Source of the DNA: Mycobacterium sp. 852002-40037_SCH5390672
Lineage (GTDB): Bacteria; Actinomycetota; Actinomycetes; Mycobacteriales; Mycobacteriaceae
Length of the DNA stretch: 63,820 bases
NCBI RefSeq assembly: GCF_001665875.1
Contig: NZ_LZTA01000025.1
Span: 1 to 63,820, forward strand
Reading direction: 5' to 3'
A program made the translations under genes and the position numbers. This document shows positions 43,533-50,790 of the stretch, piece by piece. The notes beneath the pieces were generated by a model. It worked only from the letters and a program-made list of their open reading frames with translations, was not told the origin of the DNA and did no database searches. The first letter of the stretch is position 1, and every line of letters starts with the position of its first letter.

Positions 43533-44198
43533 TCAATAGGGATTCAGGCATAGGGCAAAGGACCGGTCGGGTGGTGCGGTCACGTAGACCGAGTTGCATT
43601 GGTTGCTCGAGCGCACCCGCGCGGCAACGGTGTACACACCGTCTCGGTGCTCGCAGTCGACACCGAACAAGTCCAGCGCGTCATTGCCCGTACTGTTGCG
43701 CAGCTGAAGCTCCACGCAGGTGCCGATCGGCACGGTGGCCAGGTCGAGCTTCGGGCCCCGCGGCACCGTGGTCGGCGGTGCGACCGACGTGATGACCCGC
43801 GGCGGCATCGGCCTGGGCAGAGCGGAGCTGGACGCGGTCGCCGGCGTCGAACTGCTTGGGCGGGTGCCCCAATACACGCCGCCCAGGATCAGCAGGACAC
43901 ACATCAGGTAGCCGATCACCAGGCCGGCGATCGCGGCCGGGCGCCCCCGTTCACCGCTGCGATTGATTTGCGGCAACGCGAGATGGCCCATCACGATGCC
44001 GGCGGGCGGAACGATCACGCCGAAGACCGGCGAGAGCACTGCGAGCGTGTTGTAGTCCGCGCGCGGCGGCTGTGCGCCGAATGGCGCACCCGGGTAGCCG
44101 ACCGGAGTCGTCGGCGCGCCGCCGTATGACACGGTGGGCGGCGGTCCGCCGAAAGGGTCGCCGGACTGCGGCGCAAAAGGATCTTCGCTGGGATACAT
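43533..44198 (-). CDS. DUF4190 membrane protein with septum-formation-like exterior domain, copy 2
   Basis: A 221-residue protein. The tail shows EDPFAPQSGDPFGGPP. DUF4190 follows with two hydrophobic segments and loop NRSGERGRPAA. A Ser/Thr/Pro linker precedes a ~70-residue C-terminal domain with VPIGTCVELQL, VDCEHRDGVY, NQCNS and ALCLNPY, so four cysteines that probably form two disulfides, like the septum-formation domain. Start at 44198 with GGGGTGA upstream, not 44246. Second gene of the operon. Confidence 0.75.
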   Translation of the reverse strand: MYPSEDPFAPQSGDPFGGPPPTVSYGGAPTTPVGYPGAPFGAQPPRADYNTLAVLSPVFGVIVPPAGIVMGHLALPQINRSGERGRPAAIAGLVIGYLMCVLLILGGVYWGTRPSSSTPATASSSALPRPMPPRVITSVAPPTTVPRGPKLDLATVPIGTCVELQLRNSTGNDALDLFGVDCEHRDGVYTVAARVRSSNQCNSVYVTAPPDRSFALCLNPY

Positions 44199-44270
44199 CA
44201 GTTCACCCCATCGGCCATAGCGGCGAACCGCGGTGTTGTGCGACAAGAGACCTCTCTGTGCGGCCCCATG

Positions 44271-44951
44271 TCAACCCTTGAAGTCGACGATGCAGGCGTA
44301 CACGGTCTTGTTGTGGTTCCACAGCGTCGTGGGGGTTTTGCAGGAGTCGTTCGAGAGCAGCTGGGTCACTTGCAGCACACCCTCGCGCACCTCGCATGTG
44401 ACGGGGTAGATGGTGATGAAGTCCGCCTTCTCCGACGGGTCCGGTTTGTTCTGCTGGACCTCGATGCAGTCACCCACCCGAAGGTCGCTGACAGCGACGC
44501 TCGGGCGCTGCGCGGGCGGGGGCGTGATCACGGTTGTGCGCGGCGGGGTCGGCGGCACGTAGGGGCTGGGGGCCGCGGTCTTGGACGCCGTGTTCGAACC
44601 GGATCCACTGGTCACCAACCACACCGCCAGCGCGCCGACCGCCAGCACGATGATCAGGTACGAGGCCGTCAGACCGAAGATGGCGCGGTCGCGGCCGCGC
44701 TGGTGGCGCTGGCGGATCTGGGACAACGCCACGTGCCCCAGCGCGGCACCGGCCGGCGCGAAGACGAACGCGAAGATGGCCGACAGCGTGGCCAGCGTGT
44801 TGGTCTCGGGTTTCGGCGCCGACGGGAAGGCACCGGATCCGGCGGGCGGATGACCGGGCTGGTTCTGTCCGAACGCCGGCCCCTGGCCACCGGCCTGGCC
44901 CCCGAAAGGGTCGCCACCGAACGGATCCTGATAACCACCGCTATATGTCAT
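44271..44951 (-). CDS. DUF4190 membrane protein with septum-formation-like exterior domain, copy 1 (first gene of operon)
   Basis: A 226-residue protein and the first gene of the operon. The tail has YQDPFGGDPFGGQAGG. DUF4190 follows with SQIRQRHQRGRDRAI as basic loop, then a Pro-rich linker and a C-terminal domain with LRVGDCIEVQQN, VTCEVREG, DSCKTP and YACIVDF, a cysteine pattern like that of copy 2. It is thus a paralogue of the next gene with a different exterior domain from the four PknH-type proteins. Start at 44951; 72 bases separate it from the next gene. Confidence 0.75.
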   Translation of the reverse strand: MTYSGGYQDPFGGDPFGGQAGGQGPAFGQNQPGHPPAGSGAFPSAPKPETNTLATLSAIFAFVFAPAGAALGHVALSQIRQRHQRGRDRAIFGLTASYLIIVLAVGALAVWLVTSGSGSNTASKTAAPSPYVPPTPPRTTVITPPPAQRPSVAVSDLRVGDCIEVQQNKPDPSEKADFITIYPVTCEVREGVLQVTQLLSNDSCKTPTTLWNHNKTVYACIVDFKG

Positions 44952-45321
44952 CGGCGCCCCTCGATGCAGGGCCGGAGCTGGTCACCCATCCCCTCATCAA
45001 TTGCCATCCCATTCCCCGTCAACGCGCCGGTTCGGCGGCGTTCACCGTCACCACATGCCCTGAAACTCGTGACGTCCCACCGCAACAAATCAACATAGTC
45101 GGTGCAGGCACGACGCACTCTTTTTCCGCCAGAAGGACCTTTCGGTACTGCTACATATAGTGCTGCGCCACACATAAGCGCAATTTAGGTTGCGGCCCAG
45201 CATTCGCCACCCCGCCTGTCCTGGCGTTAACTGTCGAGTCGGGACGCCAGGTTGCAGGCGGCGCAAAGTTAGCTGCTCAGAGCTCAACAAGCGTCGGGCG
45301 ATTAGCTCGGCCGCGTCCACG
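44952..45321. promoter_or_regulatory. 370-bp leader region of the 14-gene operon
   Basis: No gene is seen here. On the minus strand, TATATG (45154-45159, read in reverse) could be a -10 hexamer, with TTGCGC 18 bases upstream as a weak -35; this is the most A+T-rich part of the gap. The leader between it and the first start would be about 200 bases long. The part next to the amidase gene contains the inverted repeat listed separately. The promoter call is low-confidence. Confidence 0.35.
45220..45251. terminator. inverted repeat after the amidase gene
   Basis: Arms CCTGGCGT (45220-45227) and ACGCCAGG (45244-45251) pair perfectly over 8 bases with a 16-base loop. It is 71 bases past the amidase stop and upstream of the 14-gene operon, all on the minus strand, so it would keep amidase transcripts out of the operon. 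There is no T-tract. Confidence 0.4.
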
Positions 45322-46101
45322 TTAGCCAGTGGCGGCCTTGGAGTTCAGAAAGGCGACTATCCCCTGGGTGACCGCGGCAGCATATTTCGCACGACCGTCC
45401 GGATTTTCCATTCGCGCGATGTCACCCGCGTTTTTCATGTTGCCGAGTTCGACCAGGACCGCGGGGTACTGGGCCAGGTTCAGCCCGGCGAGGTCGTCGC
45501 GGCCGTACAGACCGTCCGAGCCGATGTAGTCAGCCGGCTGTAAACCGGACTGAACCAAGGCATCCCGCATCGCATGCGCCAGTTGCACGGCCGGCCCGGC
45601 TTGGACGTCGCCCAGCGGCGGGCTCGAATAGTTGACGTGAAATCCGCTGCCCGATGGCGGCCCACCGTCGGCATGGATGCTCACGATCGCGTCCGGGCGC
45701 ATGGCGTTGGCCGCCGCCGCGCGCTGGTCGATGCACGGGCCGACGCCGCCGTCGCTGTCCCGCGACAGCTGCGTGCGAACGCCCATCTGGTTCAGCGAAT
45801 CGTTGATCAGCCGCACCACCGACCAGGTGAACGCGTGCTCGGGATAGCCGTCGTCGGCAACCGCGCCCGACGTCTGACACGGCTTGGTGCCACCACGGCC
45901 GTTGGTCACCTGCTGGTTGATCGACGCGTCGTTCACGGCGTTGTGTCCCGGGTCGAGGAAGACCGACATCCCGGCCACCCCGGCCGCTGCGCGCGGAATG
46001 GGCAGCAGCGCGCCGGCGGCGAAGATCGCCGGCATCACACCGGCGATCTTCAGGACGTCGCGACGTGCAACGGATCGCAGCCCACCCGGGCGATCACTCA
46101 C
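45322..46101 (-). CDS. N-acetylmuramoyl-L-alanine amidase (Amidase_3, Ami1-like) with Tat signal
   Basis: A 259-residue peptidoglycan hydrolase that cuts the amide bond between muramic acid and the stem peptide. Zinc ligands are H53 (LDPGHN), E88 (YPEHAF) and H143 (SIHADGG); the catalytic glutamate is E218 (LVELGNMKN). C75/C123 match a disulfide conserved in Rv3717 (Ami1). The N-terminus reads VARRDVLKIAG and a hydrophobic stretch ending PRAAA, i.e. a twin-arginine signal, while as I recall Ami1 of M. tuberculosis has an ordinary Sec signal. It lies upstream of the 14-gene operon in the same direction, but a hairpin separates them. Confidence 0.88.
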   Translation of the reverse strand: MSDRPGGLRSVARRDVLKIAGVMPAIFAAGALLPIPRAAAGVAGMSVFLDPGHNAVNDASINQQVTNGRGGTKPCQTSGAVADDGYPEHAFTWSVVRLINDSLNQMGVRTQLSRDSDGGVGPCIDQRAAAANAMRPDAIVSIHADGGPPSGSGFHVNYSSPPLGDVQAGPAVQLAHAMRDALVQSGLQPADYIGSDGLYGRDDLAGLNLAQYPAVLVELGNMKNAGDIARMENPDGRAKYAAAVTQGIVAFLNSKAATG

Positions 46102-46129
46102 CGCGCGATGGTAGCAACCGGCTCGGACG

Positions 46130-47392
46130 TCAGGATTCCTCGACGGCGGCCATCAAGGCGTCACCCACACTCTTCAAGAAGGTGTCCGGCACGCTATGGC
46201 CACAGGTCACCATTCTCAGCCTGCCCTCGTAGGTGGTGACTCCGGTCAGATATTCGCCATCGGTCTGGCTGAGCACCACCGGTCCCCACACCGCCGTCGG
46301 ACGCAAAGGGTTTGCGCCATCGAGGTTTTGCACGCCCAGGTTGGTGACCATGATCTCCCACGGGCTTATCCGGCTGAAAAGCTCCTCGGCGTCGCCGGTT
46401 TCGGCATCGGGAGTGATGATCTGCTCGAGCGCAAGCGAGGCCGTACGGATTCCTGGCGCCGATCGGGCGACGTCGAGATGTGCGGTCATCGCGCGGGCCT
46501 GGCCCCAGAACGGTGTCCCGTCCCACGGCGCGTGCCCCGTCGCGGTCGGCGCGATGCACAGGACGCAGCCCCCCTCGATTCCGAGAATCGGGCGCAGGTT
46601 GATCGGGCTGAGGACGCGGATGAACTCTTCGCCGCGGTCCGTGGCACGCACGCGGCACTGCGCAACCACCAGTGCGGCGTGCACCGTGGTCCTCTCGGCG
46701 CGGCAACGCGCTACCAACGCCGCGGTGTCCGCGTAGGTCATGGCCATGGTGCGCACGTTGGTCAAGGCGCCATCGAAGGGACGGATGACGCTAGGCGTGG
46801 TCATCCGCGGGTCGTCGGACAGCACGCTGGGGTCCGGCGCCTCAGTTTCTTCCAGGAGGTTCGAGACGATGCTCTCTTGAGCTTGTGGCACAGGCAGATT
46901 CGCCAAGGCCTCACCGTTGAGCGCGGCCATCACGTCGTTGAGCACAACGGTGGAACCGATTCCGTCGGCAAAGGTGTGGTCGAAGGTGAGCAGCAGCGCG
47001 CTACGGGAAGGGCTCTGCAGCAACAATGCACGCATCAGTGGCGCACGCGAACGGTCGAACGGTCGGCTGAGTTCCTCTGCCGCGGCGGCCTGCCAGGCCA
47101 GCTCCGGGCCCTGGCGGACGGCCAGCTCGATGGGCGGAACGGTCGCCGCGCGATAGAAGCCCAGACGAATCCCGGGCCAATCCTCTACGTGTACAGACAG
47201 CAGGGGATGCCGTCGCTGGACAGCATTCAACGCGGCCCGCAACTGGTCCTCAGCGAGCACTTCATCAAATTCCGCCGTGATGCAGAAATGAGCGGGATTG
47301 CGCTCGCTGTATCGGTAGAAAAGCCGCTCCCCTGCTCCAAGGGGACGAACGAGGGTGGTTTCCTGGCCATGATGCGGGTTGTTGACGATCAC
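46130..47392 (-). CDS. PapA5-like condensation-domain acyltransferase
   Basis: A 420-residue protein of the condensation-domain fold. The HxxxDG catalytic motif is present as DHTFADG (about residues 154-160) and is preceded by LLLTF; a C-terminal NLGVQNLDG-like turn fits the PapA5 group. PapA-type enzymes transfer acyl chains to the hydroxyls of lipids such as phthiocerol. The second histidine of the HHxxxDG form is replaced by Asp. The start is unclear: the GTG at 47392 has GGAGG close upstream, and a TTG at 47428 is also in frame with no binding site. No polyketide synthase is nearby, so it is an orphan. Confidence 0.78.
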   Translation of the reverse strand: MIVNNPHHGQETTLVRPLGAGERLFYRYSERNPAHFCITAEFDEVLAEDQLRAALNAVQRRHPLLSVHVEDWPGIRLGFYRAATVPPIELAVRQGPELAWQAAAAEELSRPFDRSRAPLMRALLLQSPSRSALLLTFDHTFADGIGSTVVLNDVMAALNGEALANLPVPQAQESIVSNLLEETEAPDPSVLSDDPRMTTPSVIRPFDGALTNVRTMAMTYADTAALVARCRAERTTVHAALVVAQCRVRATDRGEEFIRVLSPINLRPILGIEGGCVLCIAPTATGHAPWDGTPFWGQARAMTAHLDVARSAPGIRTASLALEQIITPDAETGDAEELFSRISPWEIMVTNLGVQNLDGANPLRPTAVWGPVVLSQTDGEYLTGVTTYEGRLRMVTCGHSVPDTFLKSVGDALMAAVEES

Positions 47393-47637
47393 CGAACCTC
47401 CAAACGCCGGTAAAGCACTGCGACACAATGCAGACGGTCTCCCGGGTGACTCGGTTCATCGGGTGGAACGAATTCATCCGGCGTTCAGCTGCCAGAACGT
47501 CGCTGCCCGCGCGAGCAGTGTGCTGCCGCCCCCATGACCCCGGCTGCCGACGTTGCGCCGCGTTTTCCACAGATCGCGACATCGAGCGGACTTTTGTGCG
47601 TAGGGCGAAATGCCGCGGAGCGCAACTGAATCTCGCC

Positions 47638-47653
47638 CATACTAAAAAGTATG
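47638..47653. promoter_or_regulatory. inverted repeat CATACT-AAAA-AGTATG upstream of flavin monooxygenase
   Basis: Perfect 6-base arms around AAAA, 14 bases before the ATG of the flavin monooxygenase. It is in an otherwise unremarkable 275-base gap (47393-47667) between divergent genes. A TetR or similar operator is the likely reading; the TetR gene that ends tail-to-tail with this gene at 48817 is the obvious candidate. Confidence 0.5.
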
Positions 47654-47667
47654 TTACGGTCGTGATT

Positions 47668-48837
47668 ATGTCCGTGGTTGAAAGCCGCCCGCTGCACGGC
47701 GTTACCGACGAATTCGTTGCGCGGCTGGCCGATCGCGCCGAGGAGGCCGAGCGATTGCGGCGCCTGCCCGCGGCGACGATCAGCGATTTCAGGCAGACCG
47801 ACGTGTTTCGGTTGCTGCTGCCGGCCCGGTTCGGCGGCCTGCAGGCCTCTTTTCCCGAACTGCTGCAACCGATTCGGCGCATGGCGCACGGCTGCGCATC
47901 GAGCGCTTGGACGCTGGGTTTCTACGCGCTGCACAACTGGATGCTGTCGTTGTTCGATCCGCGCCTTCAGGACGAAGTCTTTGCGGCGGGGCCGGTGCTG
48001 GCGCCGGCTCCCCTGGCCCCCACCGGCCGCGGCGTGCCGGCGGACGGCGGCGTGCGGGTGACCGGCAGGTGGTCGTGGGCGACGGGCGCACTGGATGCCG
48101 ATTGGATGATCGTCGGCGCACTCATCGAACGTCAGGACCGCATCGATCCGGCACTCGTCGTGGTGCCCGCCGACCAGGTCCAGGTCGTCGACACCTGGCA
48201 CACGGCCGGCATGCGCGGCACCGGTTCGCACGATCTCGTCATCACCGACGCCTTCGTCCCGGAGCATCGAGTGGTCGCGGTGGCCGACATCTACGGCGGG
48301 ACGGCACCGGGCGCGCGTGAGCACGGGGTTGCCACGTACCGGTGGCCGATGGTTCCGGCGCTGGCGCTGACGGCGGCGATGCCCGTGCTCGGAACGGCGG
48401 AACGGGTGACCGAACTCTTCACCGAACGGCTCAGCGAACGGGTACTGGCCTACAGCGGGGTGGCGCAAAAAGATCAGCCCGCCGCGCAGATCAGGCTGGG
48501 TGAGGCCAGGGTACGGCTGAGCTCACTGCGGGCGTTGGTGGCCAAGACCGCCGACGACATCGAGTCGATCGTTGCCGGCGGCGAACGGGTGAGCCGAGCG
48601 GTGCGGGCCGACGCGCGACTGGCTGCCGCGCGCACCGTGCACGAAAGCCGGGCGATCATCGCCGATCTCATGGAGGCCGCCGGTGCCAGCGCCCACTTCT
48701 TGTCGAGCCCTATGCAGCGCGCCAAGCGCGATGTGGACATCGCCTCGGGGCATGTGGTGTTCGACTACGACACGAGTCGAGAGTTGGCCGGGGCGTTGGC
48801 GATTGGCGCGAAGATTTCACCCATCGCCATGATCTGA
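47668..48837 (+). CDS. acyl-CoA-dehydrogenase-fold flavin monooxygenase (HsaA/HpaB-like)
   Basis: A 389-residue protein of the acyl-CoA dehydrogenase superfamily in its two-component monooxygenase branch, like HsaA of steroid ring degradation. The N-terminal helical part has RLLLPARFGGLQ, a central beta domain has VTGRWSWATGALDADW and WHTAGMRGTGSHDL (FMN/FAD-site segments), and the C-terminal helical bundle has VFDYDTSRELAG. It would need a flavin reductase, none of which is adjacent. The substrate is probably a phenol or steroid ring. The start at 47668 follows a short palindrome. Its 3' end overlaps the convergent TetR gene by 21 bases. Confidence 0.82.
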   Translation: MSVVESRPLHGVTDEFVARLADRAEEAERLRRLPAATISDFRQTDVFRLLLPARFGGLQASFPELLQPIRRMAHGCASSAWTLGFYALHNWMLSLFDPRLQDEVFAAGPVLAPAPLAPTGRGVPADGGVRVTGRWSWATGALDADWMIVGALIERQDRIDPALVVVPADQVQVVDTWHTAGMRGTGSHDLVITDAFVPEHRVVAVADIYGGTAPGAREHGVATYRWPMVPALALTAAMPVLGTAERVTELFTERLSERVLAYSGVAQKDQPAAQIRLGEARVRLSSLRALVAKTADDIESIVAGGERVSRAVRADARLAAARTVHESRAIIADLMEAAGASAHFLSSPMQRAKRDVDIASGHVVFDYDTSRELAGALAIGAKISPIAMI

Positions 48838-49419
48838 TTGAGCTTGGGTCGTTTCGGACTCGCCCAGCATCACGGCCAGGAATCGTTCTCGTTGCGCCAC
48901 CGATCGGGCCTGTTCGGCCGAGCTGGTGAGGTGCAGCAAACCGATCCCGGCGGCAAAGGTCAATTCGGCGCGCAGTTTGGCGTCCTCGTAGCTGAAACCG
49001 TAGTCGCAGTAGGCCTTTATCACGGTGCGAAGCAGCAGCCGGTCGGCGGCGCGGATGTTCTCGGCGGCCACCGTGTCCAGGCGGGCCCATTCGCGCATCG
49101 CCCGCTCGAGCACCCAGTACTTGGGACTGACCAGCGTTTCCGTCAGGGCCGACAGGCGTTCCCGGGGCGGCAGTGCCTCGAGCTGGGTCAGTGCCTGACG
49201 GTCGCGTTCCAGGAATTTGTTCCACGACTCGACCAGTGCGGCCCGATACCGTTCGATGTCCTCGAAGTGCCAGTAGAAGCTGCCGCGGGTGACGCCCGCT
49301 TGCTGGCAGAGGCGTTCGACCTTGAGTGCGCGCACTCCCTCATGGGCAAGCACGGTGTAGCCCACCTCGAGCCAGTCCTCGGCTGACAGGCGGGTCGACG
49401 GCTGCTTGCGCACCACCAC
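48817..49419 (-). CDS. TetR/AcrR-family regulator
   Basis: A 200-residue TetR protein with an N-terminal helix-turn-helix (VERLCQQAGVTRGSFYWHFED) and a helical ligand domain. Three consecutive GTG codons (49419, 49416, 49413) are possible starts. It is 67 bases downstream of the two-gene CMD operon on the same strand and may be its third gene. Its tail overlaps the flavin monooxygenase gene by 21 bases in antisense orientation. Candidate binding sites nearby are the palindromes at 47638 and 50658. Confidence 0.82.
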   Translation of the reverse strand: MVVRKQPSTRLSAEDWLEVGYTVLAHEGVRALKVERLCQQAGVTRGSFYWHFEDIERYRAALVESWNKFLERDRQALTQLEALPPRERLSALTETLVSPKYWVLERAMREWARLDTVAAENIRAADRLLLRTVIKAYCDYGFSYEDAKLRAELTFAAGIGLLHLTSSAEQARSVAQRERFLAVMLGESETTQAQSDHGDG

Positions 49420-49451
49420 AGCATGGACATTACGGGAGGCGTTCCTGGTCC

Positions 49452-49488
49452 GAGGGAAGATTAGGCAATCTCAGTTTCCGTTTCCCTC
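49452..49488. terminator. hairpin after the second CMD gene
   Basis: Arms GAGGGAA (49452-49458) and TTCCCTC (49482-49488) pair, with an inner GATT-aggc-AATC stem. It overlaps the stop codon of the CMD gene and precedes the TetR gene on the minus strand, so it may partly end or attenuate transcription into the regulator. No T-run. Confidence 0.35.
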
Positions 49489-50032
49489 ACCTCGTTGGCG
49501 GAACGGGAAGGCGGGCGGTCTCATCGAGGTCCACGTCGAGCGCGTTGAGCATCAGCGCCAGGCCTGCATATCGGCCGATGACCATCAGCGCTTCGATGGT
49601 AGCTTCCGAACCGAGCGCCGTATGGACCTGCTCGAAAAGCGGGGCCGCGACGCGGCGTGTCGTCACCAGCTCCGTCGTCAACTGCAGCACCGCCAGCTCG
49701 GAGGGATCGAATTGTCCTGTCTGCCAATCGGACTCGGAGGTGACGGCGTTGATGGTGGCGACGTCGACTCCGACCGTTTGCGCGACGTCTCTGTGTTGGC
49801 CGAGTTCGTAGGCGCAGTCCATGAGGTAGGCGGTGCGCAGGACGATCAGTTCGCGAAGCCTTCGCGGCAGCACCGGGCTGCTCAGGGCGGCGTCGCCGGC
49901 CACCATCCAGCCGGTGAACACCTTGTCGGCGTTGGCCAGTGCGCGGTAGACGTTGAGATTGCCCCGCCGCGCGGTCAATTCGCGGGCGAGTTCGGTCATG
50001 TCTTCGGGCCGGCGATACGGGATCCGGGTCAC
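49487..50032 (-). CDS. carboxymuconolactone-decarboxylase-family protein, copy 2
   Basis: A 181-residue AhpD/CMD-fold protein. The core helix motif is LMDCAYELGQHRDVA, with a single cysteine instead of the CxxC redox pair of AhpD; the Glu and His of the family are kept. It is thus more like the decarboxylase/unknown branch. GTG start at 50032 shares four bases with the preceding TGA (GTGA), so it is co-translated with copy 1. The two copies probably assemble together. The reaction is unknown. Confidence 0.82.
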   Translation of the reverse strand: MTRIPYRRPEDMTELARELTARRGNLNVYRALANADKVFTGWMVAGDAALSSPVLPRRLRELIVLRTAYLMDCAYELGQHRDVAQTVGVDVATINAVTSESDWQTGQFDPSELAVLQLTTELVTTRRVAAPLFEQVHTALGSEATIEALMVIGRYAGLALMLNALDVDLDETARLPVPPTR

Positions 50033-50580
50033 TTGGCCAGTCCCTGCTCGGGGCTGGAAAAGCTCGGGGTGTCGATCTCGAGGTCGACGGCGTTGAGCAC
50101 CAGCGCCAGGCCGTAGTAGCAGCTGACGATCATCAACAGTTCGGTGAGCGCCTCGTCGCCGAGCAGGGTCTGGGCTTTTGCGAAAGACTCGTCGCCGAGC
50201 CGGCGGGTGGTGCATAACGCGGTGACGGTGTCGATGACGGTGCGTTCGTCGCCGCTGAATCCGGCCGCGTCCAGATCCCCCTTGTCGAGCAGGGCATCGA
50301 TCTGTTGATCGGTGAGCCCCGCGGTGCGGCCGAAGATCACGTGTTGGGCGAGTTCGTAGGGCGAGTCTTGCAGATGCCCCACCCGCAGGATGATCACTTC
50401 GCGCATCCTCGGGGTGAAGGTCGGGCTTTTGAATAGTTCGCCCGTCATCTGCGCCCATCCGTCAAAGATGTTGGGGGCGTTGGCGAGCAGTCGAATGACG
50501 TTGAGGGTATCGGGGCGCGCGATGGGTTGCTTGATCCGCTCGGGTTGTATGTCGGTGTTGACCAAGGGCATTCGCGTCAT
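50029..50580 (-). CDS. carboxymuconolactone-decarboxylase-family protein, copy 1
   Basis: A 183-residue CMD-fold protein. The active-helix segment reads LQDSPYELAQHVIFG, with neither cysteine of a CxxC pair, so alkylhydroperoxidase activity is not expected. Glu and His of the EX...QH pattern remain. Start at 50580 with AAAGGA upstream; the longer frame to 50673 would start inside the palindrome. The promoter carries the 30-bp palindrome copy 3. First gene of a CMD-CMD (and perhaps TetR) operon. Confidence 0.83.
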   Translation of the reverse strand: MTRMPLVNTDIQPERIKQPIARPDTLNVIRLLANAPNIFDGWAQMTGELFKSPTFTPRMREVIILRVGHLQDSPYELAQHVIFGRTAGLTDQQIDALLDKGDLDAAGFSGDERTVIDTVTALCTTRRLGDESFAKAQTLLGDEALTELLMIVSCYYGLALVLNAVDLEIDTPSFSSPEQGLAK

Positions 50581-50657
50581 CGCCGGGTCCTTTCTTGTGC
50601 ACCTAGGGTTCCTCGACTGTAGTGAACACCGCTGTCCGGAGGTATAAGGCGTTTGCG

Positions 50658-50687
50658 GAAAGTGATAGCTCATGCGCTATCGCTTTC
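50658..50687. repeat. 30-bp palindrome, copy 3 (promoter of the CMD operon)
   Basis: Half-sites GAAAGTGATAGCTCA and (other strand) GAAAGCGATAGCGCA match at 13 of 15 positions. It lies 77 bases upstream of the CMD copy 1 start, in the gap to the divergent C39-like gene end, and is well placed as an operator of the CMD operon. Confidence 0.78.
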
Positions 50688-50790
50688 GGGCTCTACCCGC
50701 GGACCCGGCTTGATGTCTCGCCGGACCCGCAACCGCAATTCTTCGATTGCGTTTGATTGCAAGTTATTTCGCTTTCGGGTCGCCGACTCA

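Noticed and set aside
23119..44951. Type VII secretion (ESX) locus
   Set aside because: No EccC-type ATPase, WXG100, PE/PPE, mycosin or EccB/D/E proteins in the operon.
23119..44951. Prophage or mobile island
   Set aside because: No integrase, transposase, tRNA or flanking direct repeat seen, and composition looks like the rest of the window.
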